A stretch of DNA of 43,354 nt from assembly GCA_013530545.1 (NCBI GenBank), contig SPVA01000065.1, forward strand, positions 1-43,354, written 5' to 3'. Made by a program: the position numbers and the translations under genes. Below the pieces are notes generated by a model. The model saw only the letters and a program-made list of their open reading frames with translations. It was not told the DNA's origin and ran no database searches. Source of the stretch: Acinetobacter lwoffii. GTDB taxonomy: Bacteria; Pseudomonadota; Gammaproteobacteria; Pseudomonadales; Moraxellaceae. Positions 1 to 9,592 of the stretch are shown here, one piece after another. Position 1 is the stretch's first letter, and every line of letters starts with the position of its first letter.

Positions 1-157
1 AAGCCCATATAAATGGGTAATGTACAAGTTGCTGTAGAAGCATGTTTAATTCGTCTGATCACAGATACTTTATAAAGTATTTTAATACTTTTTTGAATCC
101 GTCAATGCGTAAGTCCTATTAAATCCATAACGACAGATTTTATTATCAAAAATATGA

Positions 158-190
158 AAAGCCGAGAATTTAATAACTCTCGGCTTTCTT
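158..190. terminator. Rho-independent terminator, probably bidirectional
   Basis: A 10-bp perfect stem (AAAGCCGAGA with TCTCGGCTTT) encloses a 10-nt AT-rich loop and has A and T tracts at its ends. It can end whatever gene lies left of the window as well as the minus-strand decarboxylase-like gene on its right. No gene can be assigned with confidence to bases 1-157. Confidence 0.75.
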
Positions 191-274
191 ATTGATTATT
201 AATTTAAATAGCTTAAGCTAATGTTAAACCTTCCTAGGCTTCAGAAATTTACAGTCTATATTCATCTTTTAATT

Positions 275-661
275 CTACTGATTCGTTTCATATTCCTGAA
301 TGACTTCAAGCGCGGCACGAAAGGCTTCCTGGGTTGCCGGTGCACCGCAGTAAGGCAGGCTATGCAACAACACTTCCTGAATTTCCTCAACCGTTGCGCC
401 GTTATTTAGGGCACCTCGCACATGACCTTTTAGTTCAGTGGGACTTTTTTGCGCGGTTAGAAATGCAATGGTAATTAAAGAACGATATTTACGCGGTAAA
501 ATACCTTCACGTTGCCAGGTCGAACCCCAGGCATGTTCATTAATCCAGTCCTGTAATGGCTGGGTAAAAGGCACGGTATTTTCCTGAGCACGCTGCACAA
601 AGCTTTCCCCCATTACTTCAGTACGGACTTTCAAGCCATTTTCATAATCTTGTTGTGACAT
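275..661 (-). CDS. Carboxymuconolactone decarboxylase family protein
   Basis: A 128-aa protein of the carboxymuconolactone decarboxylase (CMD/AhpD-like) fold, about the length of PcaC gamma-carboxymuconolactone decarboxylases. The core shows the family pattern LPRKYRSLITIAFLTA followed by a helix with H-x-RGALNNGAT-x-EEIQEVLLH (about residues 55-103). It lacks the CxxC pair of peroxidase-active AhpD proteins, so a decarboxylase-like or uncharacterised role is more likely. The start is supported by a GAGGA ribosome binding site about 9 nt upstream. It stands alone, without other beta-ketoadipate pathway genes, so the substrate cannot be given. Family assignment is firm and exact function is open. 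Confidence 0.85.
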   Translation of the reverse strand: MSQQDYENGLKVRTEVMGESFVQRAQENTVPFTQPLQDWINEHAWGSTWQREGILPRKYRSLITIAFLTAQKSPTELKGHVRGALNNGATVEEIQEVLLHSLPYCGAPATQEAFRAALEVIQEYETNQ

Positions 662-734
662 GCTTTATCCTCAATTTTATTATTGCTTTAGCTTAACGCT
701 TTTAAGCCAAAATACTATCGTGCAATAGTCGTAA

Positions 735-760
735 AAAAAAGTGGCTGAAAAGCCACTTAT
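735..760 (-). terminator. Terminator of the acyl-CoA dehydrogenase gene
   Basis: Read on the minus strand, the stem AAGTGGCT / AGCCACTT with a 4-nt loop is followed by a run of eight T. It lies about 75 bp beyond the fadE stop codon. Confidence 0.8.
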
Positions 761-833
761 GAAGCTTCCAAAGTGAGGTATTGAAACATGGCTCCACTCT
801 GGAATTTATGACACCTTTGATCAAAAGTTTGAT

Positions 834-3338
834 TTAAGGTGATACTGAGTGTGAAGGATCAGTTTGCACTGAAGTATCGGTACCTGTAGCATCTTCCTTG
901 ATGAGATACGGATTCTCAAGCTCTAATACCTCATTCAAATGTAGATCGAATACATCGGTCAACATGCTGTCATAACGGCGCGCATTATAGTGCAGCAGTT
1001 TTTCTGCTTCCTGATCATTAATAAAGCCTTGTAGCTGTGCATCGGCTACATGCTCAGCAAAACTGAGTCCTTTAAATTGTCCTTTATTTTCAGCTTTTTT
1101 AAAGCAATCCCAGAGTTTTTCAATCTCGAGTAGCAGATTGAAAGTAGATTCCATACGGCCAGTGACATCATTTTCATTAATATTATAGTAGACATGTTTT
1201 TTGAGTGACTGCCGGAAAGCATTGTTTTCCATCATGCTGTTTGCTACCTGTTGTTTCAGCTGGTCTGATGGTTTCTGTACCGGACGGCCAAATGGGAAAC
1301 ATAGCAGTTTGACCATGCCTGCTGCTGCACCTGATGGAAAGTTGGCAAACAGGTCAAAAAATGCTTCTTGCGCTGTATACAGAGACTTTTCTACCGCAAG
1401 CTGTGCATGTAAACGCTCATCTTCAGTCTTTTTGCTATGCTCAAAATATTTCAGAATTGAGGAAGCAATAAACAGATGTGCATGAATATCGGCCAGACGA
1501 CCCGAAAGCATTTCCTTACGTTTGATATCCCCTGCGAGTAAACCTAGGCACATATCCGCAGTTAAAGCAAAGTTGGCACTCAGCCGATTAATGATCTTAT
1601 AATAAGGCTGGGTGAAATCAACCGCACTTTGCGGCGCAGCACTTGAGCCACCTGTAAAGGCATAGGCAAAGGAGCGAGCAGTCCGGTTAAAGGTGTAACC
1701 CAAATGCTTAAACAGCAAGTTATCAAAAGGATTTAGAGCCGCTGCCGAGTCTTCTGCCTGTAAGAGCTGTAATTCTTCATATAGATAAGGATGGCAGCGT
1801 ATTGAACCCTGTCCAAAAATCATCAAGGAACGACTGAGAATATTGGCGCCTTCGACGGTAATGGAGACTGGAATTGCCTGATAGTAAGGTGCCAGAAAGT
1901 TACGCGGCCCCATCTGAATGGCACGACCACCGACCACATCCATGCCGTGATTGACCACTTTACGCATGCCTTCAGTTGCATAGTATTTGGCAATCGCCGT
2001 CATTACGGCAGGCTTGCCACCCTGATTCAGACCACAGGTGACCAGATAACGGAAGGCTTCCAGCATATAGGTGTCACTGGCGATTTCACTATTGGCTTCC
2101 TGAACACCCTCAAACTTACCAACTGAAATCTTGAATTGCTGACGAATACGAGAGAAAGCACCCACATTTAAATAAGTCATTTCTGAAGTAGAAGTAGACA
2201 GCGCTGGTAGGGAAATGCCACGACCGACTGCCAAACATTCCATCAGCATGCGCCATCCTTTACCGGCATTTTTTACGCCACCAATAATCCAGTCCAGTGG
2301 AATAAAGACATCTTTACCTTCCACTGTTCCATTCATGAATGGCGGTCCCGGGTTATGCCGTGGTCCCACTATTACGCCTTCATGACTGGCAGGAAGCAGG
2401 GCACAGGTAATGCCATATTCAGTCTGTTCACCCAAAAGATGATCCGGATCATACATTTTAAAGGCCAGACCCACCACTGTCGCAATTGGTGCCAAAGTAA
2501 TCCAGCGTTTGGAAAAATTCATTCTCAGACCGAGTACTTCCTGACCTTCAAACTGGCCATAGCAGACTACACCGGTATCAGGAATCGCACCAGCATCGGA
2601 ACCGGCCTCCGGACTGGTCAAACCGAAACAGGGAATTTCTTCGCCTCGCGCCAGACCCGGCAGATAACGGTCTTTCTGTTCTTCGGTACCATAATGCAGT
2701 AACAGCTCGCCTGGTCCGAGTGAGTTCGGTACCATACAACTCACGGCTGTGGTCAGAGATCGCGAAGCAATCTTGCTCATCACCCGACTTTGGGCAAAGG
2801 AGCTAAAGGCACGACCGCCGTATTCTTTGGGAATAATCAGGCCTAAGAAACCATGTTCCTTAATATATTGCCAGACATGATCAGGCAGCGCTTTCTGCTC
2901 ATGGATTTCCCATTCATCCAGCATGCTGCACAAGGTCTCAACCTCATTGTCCAGAAAAGCTTGTTCTTCTAGCGATAATTTGGGATAGGGATAACTGTTA
3001 AAGGTTTCCCAGTTCGGTGCACCCATAAACAGTTCTTTTTCCCACCAGCTGGTTCCGGAGTCCAGTGCTTCACGTTCTGTCGGGCTGATACTCGGCATGG
3101 CATTGGCCAGTGCTTTATAGGCCGGTTTAGAAATGAACGACATACGTAAAGGGTCGATCATCACCACAAGGCTAATCAGGATCAGCGGAATGCCGAGAAT
3201 AAGTGACCATGGGCTAATAAAGGCACAGACTACTGACATGACAATTAGTGCAATTGCACCCGCGCTACGGGAGAGCTGAAAATAGAAAACCGCCCATAAA
3301 CTAAGTAATAGCAGTAGTACAGCAAATATAAATAGCAT
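834..3338 (-). CDS. fadE: Acyl-CoA dehydrogenase, FadE type
   Basis: An 834-aa protein close in length to E. coli FadE (814 aa). It catalyses the FAD-dependent first dehydrogenation of fatty acyl-CoA in beta-oxidation. The N-terminus carries two or three hydrophobic segments (residues 1-65), as is usual for this large membrane-associated class. The acyl-CoA dehydrogenase core follows: GFLGLIIPKEYGG near residue 165, LTSPEAGSDAGAIPDTG near 240, and the VEGANILSRSLMIFGQG segment near 495, in the region that holds the catalytic glutamate in this class. The C-terminal extension matches the long FadE form. The start has a strong GGAG site about 10 nt upstream and a terminator follows. No other beta-oxidation gene adjoins it. 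Confidence 0.9.
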   Translation of the reverse strand: MLFIFAVLLLLLSLWAVFYFQLSRSAGAIALIVMSVVCAFISPWSLILGIPLILISLVVMIDPLRMSFISKPAYKALANAMPSISPTEREALDSGTSWWEKELFMGAPNWETFNSYPYPKLSLEEQAFLDNEVETLCSMLDEWEIHEQKALPDHVWQYIKEHGFLGLIIPKEYGGRAFSSFAQSRVMSKIASRSLTTAVSCMVPNSLGPGELLLHYGTEEQKDRYLPGLARGEEIPCFGLTSPEAGSDAGAIPDTGVVCYGQFEGQEVLGLRMNFSKRWITLAPIATVVGLAFKMYDPDHLLGEQTEYGITCALLPASHEGVIVGPRHNPGPPFMNGTVEGKDVFIPLDWIIGGVKNAGKGWRMLMECLAVGRGISLPALSTSTSEMTYLNVGAFSRIRQQFKISVGKFEGVQEANSEIASDTYMLEAFRYLVTCGLNQGGKPAVMTAIAKYYATEGMRKVVNHGMDVVGGRAIQMGPRNFLAPYYQAIPVSITVEGANILSRSLMIFGQGSIRCHPYLYEELQLLQAEDSAAALNPFDNLLFKHLGYTFNRTARSFAYAFTGGSSAAPQSAVDFTQPYYKIINRLSANFALTADMCLGLLAGDIKRKEMLSGRLADIHAHLFIASSILKYFEHSKKTEDERLHAQLAVEKSLYTAQEAFFDLFANFPSGAAAGMVKLLCFPFGRPVQKPSDQLKQQVANSMMENNAFRQSLKKHVYYNINENDVTGRMESTFNLLLEIEKLWDCFKKAENKGQFKGLSFAEHVADAQLQGFINDQEAEKLLHYNARRYDSMLTDVFDLHLNEVLELENPYLIKEDATGTDTSVQTDPSHSVSP

Positions 3339-3642
3339 TGTTATAGTTCTCCAGATTTATACAACGCTGCCTGTGCCGAGATCTCATAGAATTTTTGTCA
3401 CAGTTCATTCATTTTTTTTGTCGCTTGAGGATCGGACAGGTTCAGCATTGCACGTGTGAGAATGATCGTTTTCAAGTCTTGCAACGATATTTTTAAATCT
3501 TTCATCTATTTTTGAGATTGTTTGAAAAATGCTCAGTCTTCAAGTGAGAACGCGCAAAGAAATGTGAAGATAAGTAATGACTTAATCTTATCTAAAATAA
3601 AAAATGGGGTTTAACACTCAGTAAAGATTTAAATTGAAGAGA
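3339..3642. other. fadE upstream region with a weak 35-codon ORF
   Basis: This AT-rich stretch separates fadE from the lipA terminator and should hold the fadE promoter. On the minus strand at 3398-3505 there is an ATG-initiated 35-codon ORF whose composition looks protein-like. It begins MKDLKISLQDLKTIILTR and ends about 60 bp before fadE. It has no clear ribosome binding site and an in-frame stop directly precedes the ATG, so it may be chance or a leader ORF. Confidence 0.25.
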
Positions 3643-3644
3643 TA

Positions 3645-3675
3645 AAAAAGCCCTCTACAAGAGAGGGCTTTTATT
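3645..3675 (-). terminator. Terminator of lipA
   Basis: A 10-bp perfect stem AAAGCCCTCT / AGAGGGCTTT with a 5-nt loop. On the minus strand it ends in a T run, directly after the lipA stop codon. Confidence 0.85.
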
Positions 3676-3693
3676 TCATTCGTTTAAACAGGA

Positions 3694-4707
3694 TTAAGCT
3701 TCAATGGCCTGAACTGCAATTTTTTTGGCAGGATCCACTTTACGACGCACTGCTGGTACAGGTTCGCCGTAGTATTGGCGGTCGGCAAAGTAGCTTGAAC
3801 GAACCATTGGTGCTGCCCAGATATTACGGAAGCCCAGTTTTTGGCCATGTTCGGTATAACGCTCGAATTCTTCAGGTGTTACGAAGCGGTCAATCGCTGC
3901 ATGTTCTTTTGAAGGCTGCAAATACTGACCAATCGTCACATAATCCACGCCATGCGCATGTAAATCATCAAGCAGAGCAAGCACTTCTTCTTCAGTTTCA
4001 CCAATACCGACCATGAGACCACATTTGGTTGGTACGTCCGGGCAGTATTCTTTAAACATTTTTAGCAGGTTTAAAGAGTGCTGATAGTCAGAACCTGGAC
4101 GCATGGCTTTATATAAACGCGGTACAGTTTCGATATTGTGGTTAAACACATCTGGCGGACATTCAGTCATGATACGCAGCGCGATATCCATACGGCCACG
4201 GAAGTCCGGCACCAGAATTTCGAGTAAGGTATTTGGGCTTAGAGCACGTGCTTCTTTAATACAATCGACAAAATGCTGTGCACCGCCATCCAGTAAATCA
4301 TCACGGTCTACCGAAGTGATTACCGCATATTTCAAACCCAGGTTGGCAATGGTCTCAGCCATATGACGCGGTTCATCTGCATCCAGTGCATTTGGACGGC
4401 CATGAGCCACATCACAGAATGGACAGCGACGGGTACAGATATCACCCATAATCATAAAGGTCGCAGTACCGCCACCAAAACATTCAGGCAGGTTTGGACA
4501 GGCGGCTTCTTCGCACACCGTATGTAATTTTTGCTGACGTAATGTGGTTTTAATACGTTGAACTTCTTCAGGTGCCGCCATTTTCACCCGGATCCAGTCC
4601 GGCTTGCGTGGCGTTTCAACCGTAGGAACAACTTTTACAGGAATGCGGGCAACTTTTTCCGCACCGCGAAGTTTGACGCCCTGTTCAGGTTTACGGTTTT
4701 CAGACAT
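3694..4707 (-). CDS. lipA: Lipoyl synthase
   Basis: A radical-SAM enzyme that inserts two sulfur atoms into protein-bound octanoyl groups to form the lipoyl cofactor of 2-oxoacid dehydrogenases and the glycine cleavage system. Both iron-sulfur motifs are present: the auxiliary-cluster CX4CX5C in [13 protein letters not shown] and the radical-SAM CX3CX2C in CTRRCPFC, about 20 residues later. I chose the ATG giving [10 protein letters not shown] (337 aa). It has a GGAAA element upstream, whereas the in-frame GTG five codons earlier (4722) lacks a convincing site. No lipB is adjacent. The gene is transcribed alone toward its own terminator. Confidence 0.96.
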   Translation of the reverse strand: MSENRKPEQGVKLRGAEKVARIPVKVVPTVETPRKPDWIRVKMAAPEEVQRIKTTLRQQKLHTVCEEAACPNLPECFGGGTATFMIMGDICTRRCPFCDVAHGRPNALDADEPRHMAETIANLGLKYAVITSVDRDDLLDGGAQHFVDCIKEARALSPNTLLEILVPDFRGRMDIALRIMTECPPDVFNHNIETVPRLYKAMRPGSDYQHSLNLLKMFKEYCPDVPTKCGLMVGIGETEEEVLALLDDLHAHGVDYVTIGQYLQPSKEHAAIDRFVTPEEFERYTEHGQKLGFRNIWAAPMVRSSYFADRQYYGEPVPAVRRKVDPAKKIAVQAIEA

Positions 4708-4920
4708 ATTCAACTTTTCCACTGTTTTTGAAGGGGGAGATACTCAAAGATAGCGCAGTTATTATAACGGACTTCGTTCTAAATAGGGCAAAAAGGGGTA
4801 TTCATTTAAAAAATGTTCTTATCAAGCAATATATGTGAGTTAAATACACCAAATCAACAGGATTTACGTCATAATAAGAGTGTAGATTAAAGTGAATTTT
4901 TTAATTTTGAGGAGCGTTGA

Positions 4921-6336
4921 ATGCCACGTAAAAAAGAGGTCGTTAGTGGGACTTTCGTTAAATATGATGCGGTAGTTCTAGGTTCGGGCCCTGCGGGCGA
5001 AGGCGCGGCAATGAAACTTGCCAAATCTGGTAAGCGTGTTGCAATCGTTGAGATGCGTGAACAGCTGGGTGGTAACTGTACCCATGTCGGTACGATTCCA
5101 AGTAAAGCATTGCGTCAAACAGTATCCAGTATTATCCGTTATCAACGTGATCCACTGTTTCAAAAAGTTGGGGACTGGAAGCAGTTCACTATGAAGCAAG
5201 TGTTGCGTCATGCACATAAAGTTATTCAACAACAAGTAGATACACATTCACGTTTCTACGACCGCAATAAAATTGATATTTATCATGGTCGTGCCTACAT
5301 TCAGGATCAAAATACCATTTTTGTATTTAACCCAGATGGCATTAAAGAAACGCTGATGTTTAAGCAACTGGTCATTGCCAGCGGCTCGCGTCCATATCGT
5401 CCAGACATTCTTGATTTTAATCATCCACGTGTATTTGATTCAGACAAAATTCTGGATCTGGACTATTCCATCCAGAAAATCATCATTTATGGCGCAGGTG
5501 TAATCGGTTGTGAATATGCCTCGATCTTTATTGGTTTGGGACATAAAGTTGACCTGATCAACACCCAACACAAACTTTTAAGCTATCTGGATGATGAAAT
5601 CTCTGATGCGCTGTCTTATCACTTGCGTGAACAGGGTGTGCTGATTCGTCATAATGAACAGATCGACTTTTTAGAAACATTTGACGACCATGTGGTGATG
5701 CACACGCAAAGCGGCAAGAAAATTAAAGCCGACGCGATTTTGTGGTGTAATGGCCGTTCAGGCAATACCGATGGTCTAGGCCTTGAAAATGTCGGCCTGA
5801 AACCGAACAGCCGTGGTCAATTGACTGTGAATGATCAATATCAGACTGAAGTAGAAAATATCTACGCTGCCGGTGATGTAATCGGTTGGCCTTCGCTAGC
5901 CTCTGCTGCCTATGACCAAGGTCGTTGCGCAGGTGCCAACATGAGCGGCGAGAAAGACGTTGCGCCGGTGACTGATATTCCAACTGGGATTTATACCATT
6001 CCTGAGATTTCTTCGATTGGTAAGACTGAACAGCAGTTGACGGAAGAAAAGATTCCGTATGAAGTCGGTCAGGCATCGTTCCGTCATTTGGCACGTGCAC
6101 AGATTACCGGTGATACTATGGGCGAATTAAAGATTCTGTTCCATCGCGAAACACTGGAAGTTTTGGGGGTACATTGCTTCGGTAATAATGCCTCTGAAAT
6201 TATCCATATTGGTCAGGCAGTCATGAACAGCCCGAACAATACGATCAAGTACTTTGTAGAAACCACGTTTAACTATCCGACCATGGCGGAAGCTTACCGT
6301 GTAGCAACGTTAAATGGTATGAATCGTTTATTCTAA
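4921..6336 (+). CDS. sthA: Soluble pyridine nucleotide transhydrogenase (Si-specific)
   Basis: A 471-aa flavoprotein that transfers hydride between NADPH and NAD+ in the cytosol to rebalance the two pools. The FAD-binding motif [14 protein letters not shown] lies near residue 22. The [14 protein letters not shown] segment keeps the first cysteine but has threonine in place of the second redox cysteine, which separates SthA from lipoamide dehydrogenases. The NAD-binding [13 protein letters not shown] lies near residue 192 and the FAD-contacting [20 protein letters not shown] near 320. A perfect GAGGAG ribosome binding site lies 6 nt before the ATG. It is monocistronic, with a strong terminator downstream. 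Confidence 0.96.
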   Translation: MPRKKEVVSGTFVKYDAVVLGSGPAGEGAAMKLAKSGKRVAIVEMREQLGGNCTHVGTIPSKALRQTVSSIIRYQRDPLFQKVGDWKQFTMKQVLRHAHKVIQQQVDTHSRFYDRNKIDIYHGRAYIQDQNTIFVFNPDGIKETLMFKQLVIASGSRPYRPDILDFNHPRVFDSDKILDLDYSIQKIIIYGAGVIGCEYASIFIGLGHKVDLINTQHKLLSYLDDEISDALSYHLREQGVLIRHNEQIDFLETFDDHVVMHTQSGKKIKADAILWCNGRSGNTDGLGLENVGLKPNSRGQLTVNDQYQTEVENIYAAGDVIGWPSLASAAYDQGRCAGANMSGEKDVAPVTDIPTGIYTIPEISSIGKTEQQLTEEKIPYEVGQASFRHLARAQITGDTMGELKILFHRETLEVLGVHCFGNNASEIIHIGQAVMNSPNNTIKYFVETTFNYPTMAEAYRVATLNGMNRLF

Positions 6337-6358
6337 GTGAGATATTTGACTTAGATAG

Positions 6359-6390
6359 AAAACCGCAAGTCTTCACTTGCGGTTTTTTAT
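6359..6390 (+). terminator. Terminator of sthA
   Basis: A 12-bp perfect stem AAAACCGCAAGT / ACTTGCGGTTTT around a CTTC loop, ending in a T run. Its A-rich 5' side could also serve the converging cysteine-rich gene. Confidence 0.88.
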
Positions 6391-6430
6391 TGGAAGTGAT
6401 TAAGTCAGTCAAGTTGATCAAATTGAATTT

Positions 6431-6760
6431 TTAAGCCGCCATTTTTCGGCATTCTTCAGCACAGCGGCGGCATGCTTCGGCACATTGCTGACAATGTTCA
6501 TGTTGGTGTTGGCCACATTCTTCTGCACAGTAGTCACATGCTTTTGCGCAAAGTTCACATATCTCATGCATGAATGGAGACTGCTTTTGTTCCATACGGG
6601 CACACAACTGACAGATATCTGCACAGTCCAGACAGCGCTGGATACACTCCCGCATCATCTCCAGATCTTCTTCTTTAAGACAGGCACTGGCACAGTTGGC
6701 ACAGGCCAGGGAACAGTTCATACAGGTTTGAACACAATCTGAAAATTGAAGCTGATTCAT
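6431..6760 (-). CDS. Cysteine-rich four-helix-bundle copper-binding protein (Csp-like)
   Basis: A 109-aa protein with 21 cysteines spaced every 3-4 residues in four clusters (about residues 9-27, 39-53, 68-82 and 90-104). Each cluster would line one helix of a four-helix bundle. This is the signature of the DUF326/Csp copper-storage family, in which thiolates hold many Cu(I) ions inside the bundle. No Tat or Sec signal precedes the first cluster, so a cytosolic Csp3-type protein is the best match. A His-rich turn (GQHQHEH) sits between clusters three and four. No copper pump or regulator adjoins it. Metal identity rests on family knowledge. Confidence 0.88.
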   Translation of the reverse strand: MNQLQFSDCVQTCMNCSLACANCASACLKEEDLEMMRECIQRCLDCADICQLCARMEQKQSPFMHEICELCAKACDYCAEECGQHQHEHCQQCAEACRRCAEECRKMAA

Positions 6761-6927
6761 TGTCGTTTCCTCTTTCCATAGGTTTGTTGCTGATTTTCTA
6801 ATAAGCTAAGCAGAAAAAGGAAAATACACTAGGTAGATTAGGTGAGGAAAAGTAAACAGCTACTTTGTTTTGTTAGAGATCTACTGGATCATGAACGATA
6901 GTTGGAATTAATTTTTTTTATTTGAAA

Positions 6928-6965
6928 ATAAAAAACCATTGAGGCGGTCAAAGTCTCAATGGTGG
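6928..6965 (-). terminator. Terminator of the TauD-like dioxygenase gene
   Basis: A 9-bp stem ACCATTGAG / CTCAATGGT with an 11-nt loop. On the minus strand it is followed by TTTTTATTTT, about 80 bp past the dioxygenase stop codon. Confidence 0.75.
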
Positions 6966-7040
6966 AAGATCGACATGATGAATCGTAATTTTTGAAGGGT
7001 TAAACTAGCTCTACCTTTCTCGTTATTCTTGTTTTTATTA

Positions 7041-8006
7041 TTAAAACGGACGGCTACCCGCCAGACTGATGCGTTTTAATAAACGGCGCTGATCAGCCGG
7101 GAATGGACGGCGTGAGTGCAAAGTCACCTGATTATCCCAGAACACGATATCGCCAATTTCCCAGTGATGTTCATAAGCGAACTCAGGTTTTGAAATATGC
7201 TCACGTAATTTTGCGATCAGTTGACTGCCAGCCTGATCATCATAATTGACCAGTTCGACTTCGGTATGCGTATTCAGCCAAAGTGCTTTACGACCGGATT
7301 CAGGATGAGTGCGCACCAGTGGATGTGGATAGGCATGACTTAATATGGGCTGATCTTTAAAGCGATACAGCGGGCTATTGCCATAACCTTGATCATCAGC
7401 CTGATCTCTGGTTTTTTGACGGCGCACGAAAGGGTTATAAGTAATCAGTTGCAGCTGATCAATCTGTGCTTTGGTTTCTTTATTGAATGCATCATAGGCT
7501 TTAATGGTGTTGATCCAGCTAGTCTGCCCGCCGTCCTGAGGCAGTTCAATTGCATACAGAAGGGAACCAAAAGAAGGTAGGGGTGTCCATTGATGATCGG
7601 CATGTGGAGTGAGTTCACCATGCCCGGTATAATCTCCATGACCGACGGCATTGGAAACCGGCACGACATCGGGTGGAACACCGCTATCGGACTGCGCAGC
7701 CAGTACCGGCGTATCTGCACTTGGACGGAAAATGGAACCGAAATAGGTAGAAAATGCCAAGTACTGTAAATCATCCAGACTTTGCTGCTTAAAGATCAAA
7801 ATCAGATGCTCGGCCAGTGCCTGTTTTAATTTCAGAATGGTTTCGGATGATTGGGCTTTACGGGCATCCAGACCATAGACCACTGCGCCTAAGGCCTGAC
7901 CGGTTTGCGGTACAATCTTGATTTCATCCGGATGTTGCAATTGATCTTGCTGATGCCAGCGTGGAGCATCATGAATCGCTTGTGAAAGTTGGGTTAAGCT
8001 GGTCAT
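7041..8006 (-). CDS. TauD/TfdA family Fe(II)/2-oxoglutarate dioxygenase
   Basis: A 321-aa member of the TauD/TfdA family, which hydroxylates small organic substrates such as sulfonates or aryloxyacetates using 2-oxoglutarate and O2. The iron-binding facial triad is visible: H135 and D137 in ELTPHADHQW, and H297 in VTLHSRRPFP. R308 (in RRLLKRISLAG) is the likely 2-oxoglutarate-binding arginine. It follows an MFS transporter and a 44-aa membrane peptide on the same strand, so the three may form a uptake-and-oxidation module. No sulfonate ABC transporter is nearby, so calling it taurine dioxygenase is not justified. The start is the ATG of MTSLTQLSQA with a GAGA element upstream. Confidence 0.88.
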   Translation of the reverse strand: MTSLTQLSQAIHDAPRWHQQDQLQHPDEIKIVPQTGQALGAVVYGLDARKAQSSETILKLKQALAEHLILIFKQQSLDDLQYLAFSTYFGSIFRPSADTPVLAAQSDSGVPPDVVPVSNAVGHGDYTGHGELTPHADHQWTPLPSFGSLLYAIELPQDGGQTSWINTIKAYDAFNKETKAQIDQLQLITYNPFVRRQKTRDQADDQGYGNSPLYRFKDQPILSHAYPHPLVRTHPESGRKALWLNTHTEVELVNYDDQAGSQLIAKLREHISKPEFAYEHHWEIGDIVFWDNQVTLHSRRPFPADQRRLLKRISLAGSRPF

Positions 8007-8018
8007 TATAAAGTCTCA

Positions 8019-8052
8019 GAATTTTCTTATTGATCAAAATCTAAGAAAATTC
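8019..8052. promoter_or_regulatory. 11-bp inverted repeat before the dioxygenase gene (candidate operator)
   Basis: GAATTTTCTTA and TAAGAAAATTC form a perfect 11-bp inverted repeat around a 12-nt spacer that contains the palindrome TTGATCAA. The repeat ends 13 bp before the dioxygenase start codon. It could be a regulator-binding site or a leader hairpin near the ribosome binding site. There is no T run, so it is not a terminator. Confidence 0.4.
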
Positions 8053-8184
8053 CGGGCTGAAATAAAATAAAAAGAAATGATAAGTTTATGAATAATCTAA
8101 TATTTTTACTATTCAGTTGATTTTAAAACATTTAACTTATTGTGCGATGGATTGCGCATTTTCTGCTGAGGATATTCCAGCAGT

Positions 8185-8319
8185 TTAGTGTGCGCAAAAA
8201 GCCTGATTAAAATATTCAAACAGCTGAGGGGTTTGAAACCACAGTCCAATCGACAAAGCCAGTAAAAGCAGGATTGCCACCACAATCGAGAGTTTGAGTT
8301 TCAACAGAGAATCAGTCAT
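8185..8319 (-). CDS. Small single-span membrane protein overlapping the MFS gene
   Basis: A 44-aa peptide starting MTDSLLKLKL with one strong hydrophobic helix (SIVVAILLLLALSIGLW, about residues 11-27) and a short polar tail. Its ATG overlaps the end of the MFS gene by 8 nt (ATGACTGA), typical of translational coupling, so I prefer this start to the longer in-frame reading from 8400, which would run inside the MFS gene. Function is not recognised. Position and coupling suggest a small accessory subunit or regulator of the transporter, but this is inference. Confidence 0.6.
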   Translation of the reverse strand: MTDSLLKLKLSIVVAILLLLALSIGLWFQTPQLFEYFNQAFCAH

Positions 8320-9526
8320 GGACGATTTGCTCCTCATTGACCCAGAAATGCACCAGTACGCCAAAAATGCTGAGGACAATGGATAGCATCCACACCGCAT
8401 TATAATTGCCGCTCAAATCATGGTTGACTCCACCGAGCCAGCCACCGAAAAACGAGCCAACCTGATGGGTGAAAAATACAATACCACTGAGCATGGTCAG
8501 ATATTTCACCCCGAACATATTGGCCACAATGCCATTGGTCAGCGGAACGGTCGATAACCAGAGTAATCCCATAATGACACCAAAGCTATAGACTGTCCAT
8601 GTGCTGAGAGGCAGCATGAGAAAGGCAATAATCGCAATTCCACGCAGGGCATATAATCCCATTAGCAGATGCGGTTTGGAATATTTTCCACCGAGCCAGC
8701 CAGCCGTATAGGTGCCTACCACATTAAACAGACCCACTAAGGCTAAGAAAATCGTACCGGTTGTGGCATTAAAGCCATGATCAATTAGATAGCCTGGTAG
8801 GTGGATACCAATAAAAACGACCTGAAAACCACAAACAAAAAAGCCCATGGCCAGAAACCAGAAGGGTTTATGATTTTTCACCACCACCAGAATCTGTTTA
8901 AAACTGAGTGAGACTTTATTGGGGGTAGAGGCTGCATTGGGATGAACATACATCGGTGCTTTCAGCATCCAGGCCAATGGCACAATCAGGGCAATCAGAA
9001 TGGCACTGACTACTAACGCTGCTGACCAGCCAACATTCTGTAATAGCAACAGGGTCGAAGGCAGCATGATAAACTGACCAAAAGACCCGGCCGCACTGGC
9101 AATTCCCATCGCCAAACTGCGCTTTTCTGGTGGGGCAGCACGCCCGACCGCAGATAATAAGACCGGAAATGAAGTGGCAGACAGGGCTAGACCTAAAATT
9201 AAACCGACACTCAGATTTAGCAGTAAGCCGGTCGAGCTAACTGCCATCAAGAGTAGACCGATAGTATATAAGGCTCCGCCTACAGCCACCACAATCTTGC
9301 TGCCATATTTATCAGCAAATGCCCCGGTAATCGGTTGAACTGCACCCCAGATCAGGTTTTGTATAGCAATGGCCAGGCTAAAAACATTATGACCCCAGCC
9401 AAATTCTTCGCTCATCGGCACCAGATACAAGCCAAATGCATGACGTACACCCAATGACAGTGCCAAAATGATGGCAGAGCCAATCAGCATAAAAATAAGA
9501 GCTTTGGAAAATTGACTGTCAGCCAT
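8312..9526 (-). CDS. MFS transporter
   Basis: A 404-aa major facilitator superfamily permease with about 12 hydrophobic helices. The N-terminal half includes FGWGHNVFSLAIAIQNLIWG, followed by the loop ADKYGSK with the typical G-x-x-D/K-like motif between helices 2 and 3. The pattern resembles the oxalate/formate-antiporter-like and monocarboxylate group of MFS proteins, but substrate cannot be read from the sequence. It is the first gene of a likely minus-strand unit with the 44-aa peptide and, 178 bp farther on, the TauD-like dioxygenase, so an organic acid used by that enzyme is a reasonable guess. Confidence 0.88.
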   Translation of the reverse strand: MADSQFSKALIFMLIGSAIILALSLGVRHAFGLYLVPMSEEFGWGHNVFSLAIAIQNLIWGAVQPITGAFADKYGSKIVVAVGGALYTIGLLLMAVSSTGLLLNLSVGLILGLALSATSFPVLLSAVGRAAPPEKRSLAMGIASAAGSFGQFIMLPSTLLLLQNVGWSAALVVSAILIALIVPLAWMLKAPMYVHPNAASTPNKVSLSFKQILVVVKNHKPFWFLAMGFFVCGFQVVFIGIHLPGYLIDHGFNATTGTIFLALVGLFNVVGTYTAGWLGGKYSKPHLLMGLYALRGIAIIAFLMLPLSTWTVYSFGVIMGLLWLSTVPLTNGIVANMFGVKYLTMLSGIVFFTHQVGSFFGGWLGGVNHDLSGNYNAVWMLSIVLSIFGVLVHFWVNEEQIVHD

Positions 9527-9592
9527 ACGTCATTCATGCCTATAAAGTTGATATGTATAGTATTCGATTCAAGCAATAGAGGCGATTAAATT

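Noticed and set aside
13..75. 20-codon frame MGNVQVAVEACLIRL at the left edge
   Set aside because: Too short, and its upstream context is cut by the window; no homologous family recognised.
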